Below, in pieces: positions 58,805-64,000 of a DNA stretch of 64,000 nt. The stretch lies in assembly GCF_030315975.1 (NCBI RefSeq), contig NZ_JASXSZ010000006.1, positions 212,702 to 276,701 on the forward strand, read 5' to 3'. The stretch comes from Microbacterium candidum (GTDB lineage Bacteria > Actinomycetota > Actinomycetes > Actinomycetales > Microbacteriaceae). The stretch's first letter is position 1. Each line of letters begins with the position of its first letter. Both the position numbers and the translations under genes were made by a program. The notes under the pieces are model-generated. The model worked only from the letters and a program-made list of their open reading frames with translations. It made no database searches and was not told where the DNA came from.

Positions 58805-59728
58805 ATGGATCAGGGCAGGGACGGCGCATCCGTGCGCTTCGGCGCGCACGAGCCTGCACGCCGCACGATCGTGCACGTGAGCGACACGCACCTCCTCGCC
58901 GGCGGTGCGCGCCTCGTCGGCCGGTACGACGTCGTCGTCAACCTCGAGCGGACCCTCGCCTCGATCGAGCGCACCGGCGTGCGCCCTGACGCCCTGGTGT
59001 TCACGGGCGACCTCACCGACCTCGGCGAGCCCGACGCCTACCGCGCCCTGCGCGCGGCTGTGGAGCCCGTCGCGGAGCGGCTCGGCGCGCCGATCGTGTG
59101 GGTCGCCGGGAACCACGACGAGCGGCCCGATCTGCGCCGCGAGCTCCTCGGCCTGGAGCCGACCGAGGAACCCGTGACCGGCGTGTGGGACCTCGGCGGC
59201 CTCCGCCTCGTCACCCTCGACTCCACCGTGCCGGGATGGCATCACGGCGACCTGGATGCGGCGCAGCTCGAGTGGCTGCGAGACGTCCTGTCGACGCCCG
59301 CGCCGCTCGGCACGATCCTGGCCCTGCACCACCCGCCGCTGCCGAGTCACATCCCGTTCTTCGACATCCTCGAACTCCGCCACCAGGACGCCCTGGCCGA
59401 TGCGATCGCGGGTTCCGACGTGCGGGCCATCCTCGCGGGGCATCTCCACTATGCGACGAGCGGCATGTTCGCCGGGGTGCCCGTGCACGTCGCCTCCGCC
59501 ACGTGCTACACGATGAACCTGTCGCTGCCGGCGGTCGAGGTCAACGGGATGGATGCGGGGCAGGCCTTCCATCTCGTGCACATCTACGACGACACCATCA
59601 CCCACGCTGTCGTGCCGGTCGTGGAGGCCGAGACGGCCGACTTCTTCTCCGCCGAGTGGGTGGCGCGCATGGCCGCGCTGACGCACGACGAGCGGCTCGA
59701 ACGGTTCTCTCGCAAGCCCGGCAGGTGA
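58805..59728 (+). CDS. calcineurin-like metallophosphoesterase (CpdA-like)
   Basis: A 307-residue phosphodiesterase of the 3',5'-cAMP phosphodiesterase/calcineurin-like class. Metal-site motifs: VHVSDTHL, VFTGDLTDLG, VAGNHDER, and the distal ALHHPP and ILAGHLHYATSG. It probably hydrolyses a cyclic nucleotide or phosphoester; the substrate is not fixed by sequence. TAGGCT (58793-58798) ends 6 nt before the ATG: leaderless type. Confidence 0.88.
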   Translation: MDQGRDGASVRFGAHEPARRTIVHVSDTHLLAGGARLVGRYDVVVNLERTLASIERTGVRPDALVFTGDLTDLGEPDAYRALRAAVEPVAERLGAPIVWVAGNHDERPDLRRELLGLEPTEEPVTGVWDLGGLRLVTLDSTVPGWHHGDLDAAQLEWLRDVLSTPAPLGTILALHHPPLPSHIPFFDILELRHQDALADAIAGSDVRAILAGHLHYATSGMFAGVPVHVASATCYTMNLSLPAVEVNGMDAGQAFHLVHIYDDTITHAVVPVVEAETADFFSAEWVARMAALTHDERLERFSRKPGR

Positions 59729-59850
59729 TTCGCCGCGGCGTACATCGCGCCGCATCCGGTACGCCGATTCGTCCATCGTCCTCACAAGCGCCGACGCGTA
59801 CGCTGAGGGGGACCGCAACCCGCCGTGAAACCCACAAGGACGAACACCAC

Positions 59851-61323
59851 ATGGTTCTGGACGCAATGACGCGCACGCGCACCGAGATCGACTCGCTGGG
59901 ATCCATGGAGATCCCCGCGGAGGCGTATTGGGGCATCCATACCGCTCGCGCACTCGAGAACTTCCCGATCGCGAAGCGCCCGATCTCGGTCTACCCGGAT
60001 CTCGTGCGCGCCCTCGCGATGGTGAAGCAGGCCTCCGCCCGCGCCAACGCCGAGATCGGCGTCCTCGACCAGGACCGGGCCGACCTCATCGACCGCGCGT
60101 CCCAGCTCGTCATCGACGGCCAGTACCACGACCAGTTCGTCGTGGGCGTCATCCAGGGCGGCGCAGGCACGTCGACCAATATGAACGCGAACGAGGTCAT
60201 CACCAACATCGCGCTCGAGCTCGCCGGCCGTGCGCGCGGCGACTACGCGTTCCTGTCGCCCATCGATCACACGAACCGCAGCCAGTCGACGAACGACGTG
60301 TACCCGACGGCCATCAAGGTGGGCCTGTCGCTGACGCTGCAGAGCCTGCTCGACGAGCTGGACCTCCTCCGGAAGTCCTTCCTCGCGAAGGCGTCGGAGT
60401 TCCACGACGTCCTGAAGGTCGGGCGCACGCAGCTGCAGGATGCCGTGCCGATGACGCTCGGCCAGGAGTTCCACGGCTTCGCCTCGACGCTCGGCTACGA
60501 CTACCAGCGCCTCAACGAGAACGCCTACCTCCTGTGGGAGATCAACATGGGCGCGACGGCGATCGGCACGGGCATCACGACCCACCCGGACTACGCGCCT
60601 GCGGTGCTCAAGCACCTGCGCGCGATCACGGGTCTCGACCTCGCCACCGCGACCGACCTCGTCGAGGCGACGAGCGACACCGGATCCTTCATGTCGTTCT
60701 CCTCCTCCCTCAAGCGCAACGCGATCAAGCTGTCGAAGATCTGCAACGACCTGCGCCTCCTGTCGTCCGGCCCGCAGGCCGGTCTCGGCGAGATCAACCT
60801 CCCCGCCGTGCAGGCGGGCTCCAGCATCATGCCGGGCAAGGTCAACCCGGTGATCCCGGAGGCCGTCAACCAGGTCGCGTTCGCCGTCGCCGGCGCCGAC
60901 ATGACCGTCACGATGGCGGTCGAGGGCGGCCAGCTGCAGCTGAACGCGTTCGAGCCGGTCATCGCGCACTCGATCTTCCAGTCGATCATGTGGATGCGTC
61001 AGGCGATGTGGACCCTCCGCGTCAACTGCGTCGACGGCATCACGGCGAACCGCGAGCGTCTCGGCGCGATGGTCGGCTCGTCGGTCGGCGTCGTCACGGC
61101 CCTGACGCCGTTCATCGGGTACGCCGCATCCGCGGCGCTCGCGAAGACCGCTCTGCTGACCGGTCGCAACGTCGCCGACCTCGTCGTCGAGGCGGGCCTC
61201 ATGTCGCGCGAAGAGGTCACCAAGCAGCTGTCGCCCGCCCGCCTGTCGGGCCTCGAGGCGATCACGGCGGCCATTCCGGTCATGCACGCCGCGGCGGAGA
61301 ACGTCGTCGCCGAAGAGCACTGA
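59851..61323 (+). CDS. aspA: aspartate ammonia-lyase
   Basis: A 490-residue enzyme of the fumarase/aspartase family converting aspartate to fumarate and ammonia. Signature GSSIMPGKVNP at about 327; SQSTNDVYPTA, RTQLQDAVPMTLGQEF and the SS-loop. AAGGA lies before the ATG. The long flexible N-terminus (TRTRTEIDSLGSMEIPAEAYWG) matches aspartases. A TACGCT -10 candidate lies near 59800. It is followed by a strong inverted repeat. Confidence 0.93.
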   Translation: MVLDAMTRTRTEIDSLGSMEIPAEAYWGIHTARALENFPIAKRPISVYPDLVRALAMVKQASARANAEIGVLDQDRADLIDRASQLVIDGQYHDQFVVGVIQGGAGTSTNMNANEVITNIALELAGRARGDYAFLSPIDHTNRSQSTNDVYPTAIKVGLSLTLQSLLDELDLLRKSFLAKASEFHDVLKVGRTQLQDAVPMTLGQEFHGFASTLGYDYQRLNENAYLLWEINMGATAIGTGITTHPDYAPAVLKHLRAITGLDLATATDLVEATSDTGSFMSFSSSLKRNAIKLSKICNDLRLLSSGPQAGLGEINLPAVQAGSSIMPGKVNPVIPEAVNQVAFAVAGADMTVTMAVEGGQLQLNAFEPVIAHSIFQSIMWMRQAMWTLRVNCVDGITANRERLGAMVGSSVGVVTALTPFIGYAASAALAKTALLTGRNVADLVVEAGLMSREEVTKQLSPARLSGLEAITAAIPVMHAAAENVVAEEH

Positions 61324-61340
61324 GGAACCTCACACAAAAA

Positions 61341-61390
61341 GTTCAGCGCTCGGTGCCGCGGCAATGCCTGCGTGCTTCCGAGCGCTGAAC
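61341..61390 (+). terminator. inverted repeat after aspA
   Basis: A perfect 13-bp stem, gttcagcgctcgg and its complement, with a 24-nt loop, starting 17 nt after the aspA stop and preceded by five As. Probably the aspA terminator. Confidence 0.65.
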
Positions 61391-61464
61391 TACGTCTTCA
61401 GGATGCCGCGCACCCCCGGGGCGAGTCAACCCTTTCGCCGGTCCGTCTTGTGATCTCGGACCTT

Positions 61465-61493
61465 TTGACCCCGGACGATGCGTCGGGTTGGAT
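61465..61493 (+). promoter_or_regulatory. promoter of the FKBP gene
   Basis: -35 TTGACC (61465-61470), 17-bp spacer, -10 TTGGAT (61488-61493), then 6 nt to the ATG at 61500. A near-consensus promoter driving a leaderless transcript. Confidence 0.7.
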
Positions 61494-61499
61494 GGAGTC

Positions 61500-61868
61500 A
61501 TGACTGACAACCGCACGAAGCCCGAGATCGAAGCCCCCGAGGGCCCGGCTCCCACCGAGCTCGTCATCCGCGACATCATCGTGGGCGACGGTGCCGAGGC
61601 CACGCCCGGCGCAAACGTCACGGTGCACTACGTGGGCGTCGAGTACGAGACCGGCGAGGAGTTCGACTCTTCGTGGGTGCGTGGCGAGACGATCCAGTTC
61701 CCCCTCCGCGGGCTCATCCAGGGCTGGCAGGACGGCATCCCCGGCATGAAGGTCGGCGGCCGTCGCGAGCTCATCATCCCGCCGGACCTGGCTTACGGCC
61801 CCGCCGGCGGCCACTTCCTCGGCGGCAAGACGCTCATCTTCGTCATCGACCTGGTCGCCGTCGGCTGA
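61500..61868 (+). CDS. FKBP-type peptidyl-prolyl isomerase
   Basis: A 122-residue single-domain FKBP: VHYVGVEYETGEEFDSSW, FPLRGLIQGWQDGIPGMKVG and LIIPPDLAYGP are the family core with the hydrophobic pocket residues. It catalyses proline isomerisation during folding; no signal peptide, so cytoplasmic. The ATG at 61500 is chosen because of the promoter directly before it. Confidence 0.93.
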   Translation: MTDNRTKPEIEAPEGPAPTELVIRDIIVGDGAEATPGANVTVHYVGVEYETGEEFDSSWVRGETIQFPLRGLIQGWQDGIPGMKVGGRRELIIPPDLAYGPAGGHFLGGKTLIFVIDLVAVG

Positions 61869-61878
61869 CCTGACAGAG

Positions 61879-61918
61879 CACTCCGGATGCCGCGGCCGCG
61901 AGGTCGCGGCATCCGTGC
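61879..61918. terminator. bidirectional terminator
   Basis: Stem cggatgccgcg / cgcggcatccg extended by gcac / gtgc (61879-61918), between the convergent FKBP and AlkA genes. Confidence 0.7.
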
Positions 61919-61932
61919 TTTCACCGACGGCT

Positions 61933-62814
61933 TCACACGTGCGCGTCGAGCCGGGACCCGACGGCGCCCAGCGCCACGGTCGCCCACGTGCGGAAGGGGC
62001 GCCACGCCTCCGCGATGCGTTCGAGCTCGGCGTCGTCGGGCCGGTGATCGAGCCCGTACAACTCCTCCACCGCGGCGCGCGTGTGATCCTCCTGGGTGGA
62101 GAGCACATCGGTGAGCCCGCACGCGCGGATGACGATCAGAGCGCTGTAGAACGGTCCGATGCCGGGGAGCCGCTGCACGTCGGCCATCGCCTCGGCGGGC
62201 TCCATCGCGGTCAGCCGCTCGACGTCCAGGAGACCGTCGGCGGCCGCCCGCGCGATCCCGTGGAGCCTCGGCACCCGATCGGCCGGCAGGCCGGGGAACG
62301 CGTCGATGCCGAGGAGCTGCGCCGGCATGGGGAGCGCGGCCTCACGGGAGCCCGCGAGCTCGAAGACGGCGCCGTGTGCTTCGCTCAGGCGGCGCCGGAG
62401 GGCGATGCCCTGCGGCCGCGCGCGACGGGCGGAGATCACCGCCCAGACGGCCGCCTCGTACGGGCTGTAGAAGTTCGAGGGGCGGAATCCCGGCGCCGCC
62501 GCATACACGCGTGCGAGCACAGGGTCGGCCGAGCACACGGCTGCCCAGGCCACGCCGTCATGGTCGGCGGATACGACGCGGGCGACCTGGCGCGCGATGG
62601 CGTCGAGATCGCCGTCGCCGTGCACGGTGAGGTTCAGCTCGGCTCCGCCCTGGCGCACCTCGACGCCCACCTGGCCGTCGAGCGCATCGGTGCAGAAGGC
62701 GAGCCGCATCACGCCGTCGAAGCTCTTCTCATCGCGGTGGCCGAACCCCATGAGCGCGACTTCGGACAGGTCGTATGCGCCGAGGAGCGGCACCGTCGTG
62801 GTGCGTGTCGTCAT
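61933..62814 (-). CDS. DNA-3-methyladenine glycosylase (AlkA type)
   Basis: A 293-residue HhH-GPD glycosylase for alkylated bases. An N-terminal AlkA-like part precedes the HhH motif MADVQRLPGIGPFYSALIVI with the catalytic Asp presumed in the following TDVLSTQED; YEAAVWAVISARRA lies before it. ATG 62814 is preferred over one five codons earlier. It is 44 bp from the MFS gene. Confidence 0.85.
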   Translation of the reverse strand: MTTRTTTVPLLGAYDLSEVALMGFGHRDEKSFDGVMRLAFCTDALDGQVGVEVRQGGAELNLTVHGDGDLDAIARQVARVVSADHDGVAWAAVCSADPVLARVYAAAPGFRPSNFYSPYEAAVWAVISARRARPQGIALRRRLSEAHGAVFELAGSREAALPMPAQLLGIDAFPGLPADRVPRLHGIARAAADGLLDVERLTAMEPAEAMADVQRLPGIGPFYSALIVIRACGLTDVLSTQEDHTRAAVEELYGLDHRPDDAELERIAEAWRPFRTWATVALGAVGSRLDAHV

Positions 62815-62857
62815 GCGGCCATGATGCACCGGGGGTCCGACACGGCCCGGGGCGCGA

Positions 62858-64000
62858 TCAGGGCTCGGGGTGCTCGGCGTCGTACGCGCGGAACCGCGGG
62901 TTCATCCGCACGAGCACGCCGACGAGCGCCACGATGACGATGCCGCCGAGCACCGGCGGGAACCACAGCGCCGTGAGGGTCGCGAGCGTCCCCGCATACA
63001 GTGCGCCGATGCGCGGCCCGCCCGCGACCACCACGATGAAGATGCCCTGGAGGCGGCCGCGGATCGAATCGGGCACGGCGGCCTGCATCATCGTCGAACG
63101 GTAGATCGCGCTGACGTTGTCGGCGGCGCCGGAGACGGCGAGGAAGAGCACCGCTACGGCGATGAGCACGACGTTGGGGGAGTCCGGCCCGACGTCCGCG
63201 GGTGCGAACCAGCCGAGCGCCCCCGCCGCGAGCACGAGCCCGAACGCCAGGATCGACAGCCCGTACACCTGGATCGCCCGCTCGATGCCGACGCCGTGGT
63301 GGCGCACTCGTCCGATCGGGCCGGAGAAGAGGCTCGAGAGGAAGGCCCCGATGGCGACGGCGGCGGTGAGGACGCCGGTCGTGATCGGGCCGCCGCCGAG
63401 AAGCACCGCGCCCACAGCGGGGAAGAGCGCCAGCGGCTGGCCGAACGTCATCGCGGTGATGTCGAGGATGTACTGCAGCCGGATGTTCGACGCCTTCTTC
63501 AGGAACGCCCACCCGTCCGCGAGGGACTTCAAGCCCGGCCGGATGAGCTCGCCTTCGGGCCTGACGCTCGGGAGCGTCCACAGCCCCAGGAAGAGCGAGG
63601 TCATGAGGATGACGTCCACCGTGTAGGTCCACGCGTAGCCGGCGAACGCGACGAGGACGCCGGCGAGGGCGGGACCTGCCATCACCATGAGGCCGTATGA
63701 GATGCCCTGCAGCGCGGATGCCGCGGGCAGCTGGTCGCGGGGGATGAGCCGCGGCACGATCGCGGCGCGGGCGGCCATCACGATGGAGCTCGCCGCGGCG
63801 TTGACCACGCTGATCGCGTACAGCCACCAGACCGTCTCGAGGTGCGCCCACGTGAGGGCGGCGAGCAGCGCGGTCGATCCGAAGGTGACGGATGCAGCGG
63901 CGAGCGCGACGACACGGCGGTCGAAGGCGTCCGCCAGCGTCCCGCCGTACAGGCCCGCGACGATCATCGGCACGAGCCCCGCGAACGCGATCATCGCGAC
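62858..64000 (-). CDS. MFS transporter, N-terminus outside the window
   Basis: At least 381 residues of an MFS exporter of the EntS/MFS_3 type: ALYGGTLADAFDRR-like loop after helix 2, IPRDQLPAASALQGISYGLM, RVRHHGVGIERA between halves, and PDSIRGRLQGIFIVVVAGG. The frame runs off the window edge, so the first helix is not seen. It likely exports a small molecule such as a siderophore or drug. Confidence 0.85.
   Translation of the reverse strand, partial: VAMIAFAGLVPMIVAGLYGGTLADAFDRRVVALAAASVTFGSTALLAALTWAHLETVWWLYAISVVNAAASSIVMAARAAIVPRLIPRDQLPAASALQGISYGLMVMAGPALAGVLVAFAGYAWTYTVDVILMTSLFLGLWTLPSVRPEGELIRPGLKSLADGWAFLKKASNIRLQYILDITAMTFGQPLALFPAVGAVLLGGGPITTGVLTAAVAIGAFLSSLFSGPIGRVRHHGVGIERAIQVYGLSILAFGLVLAAGALGWFAPADVGPDSPNVVLIAVAVLFLAVSGAADNVSAIYRSTMMQAAVPDSIRGRLQGIFIVVVAGGPRIGALYAGTLATLTALWFPPVLGGIVIVALVGVLVRMNPRFRAYDAEHPEP

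Overview
The window is GC-rich chromosomal DNA from an actinobacterium. The gene content (DUF3027 next to a cold-shock protein, IF2 with a long Ala/Pro/Gly-rich N-terminus, long-type DeoC, LtrA, DtxR) points to Microbacteriaceae, most likely Microbacterium or a close relative. That placement is inference from gene content, order and codon use. No rRNA, tRNA, CRISPR array, phage or recognisable insertion sequence was found. Both ends cut a gene: a helicase-associated protein at the left and an MFS exporter at the right.

Layout. 1-7.5 kb: partial helicase-associated protein, small membrane protein, cold-shock protein, DUF3027, serC, sugar MFS porter, DtxR regulator, M23 cell-wall hydrolase, a 36-codon small ORF ending in a terminator, HNH endonuclease. 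7.5-18.5 kb: a PhzE/TrpEG-type anthranilate synthase behind a tandem-Trp leader attenuator, ltrA, ispG plus an AlaX-type editing protein, pcp, a DUF1269-like protein, RNase II/R, a PEP mutase/ICL family protein and proS. 18.5-39.4 kb: the translation cluster nusA-ylxR-infB-rbfA ... truB ... ribF. It is interrupted between rbfA and truB by a glycosyltransferase, YCII protein, S8 protease, mutY, an amidohydrolase and a uridine kinase. It is preceded by a LOG protein, sedolisin, a second glycosyltransferase and a TetR regulator. 39.4-45.6 kb: psuG-psuK (pseudouridine breakdown) divergent from a SorC regulator, deoC and two aldehyde dehydrogenase genes, the second of half length. 45.8-54.6 kb: a polytopic membrane protein, copper cassette copZ-copA under a CsoR-like operator, SNF2 helicase, pfkA and a DUF559 (Vsr-like nuclease) gene. 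54.8-64 kb: S9 peptidase, Pit phosphate transporter, metallophosphoesterase, aspA, FKBP isomerase, AlkA-type glycosylase, partial MFS.

The most unusual structure is a DUF559 gene bracketed by two copies of one 77-bp hairpin (53541-54761). A second locus (18494-18760) has the same plan: a different hairpin pair encloses only the last 45 or so codons of a DUF559 gene, as if the rest had been deleted. A third hairpin pair with shared arm sequence but no gene inside lies at 52238-52317. Together these suggest a repeat-bounded nuclease cassette.

Expression signals are unusually readable. At least fifteen genes have a TANNNT-type -10 hexamer ending exactly 6 or 7 nt before the start codon and no Shine-Dalgarno, the signature of leaderless transcripts. 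Other regulation visible in the sequence: the trp leader peptide MPANRSWWPAS with its terminator, a CsoR-like copper operator, a SorC-type palindrome, a TetR palindrome, and a three-fold 11-bp repeat in front of the M23 hydrolase.
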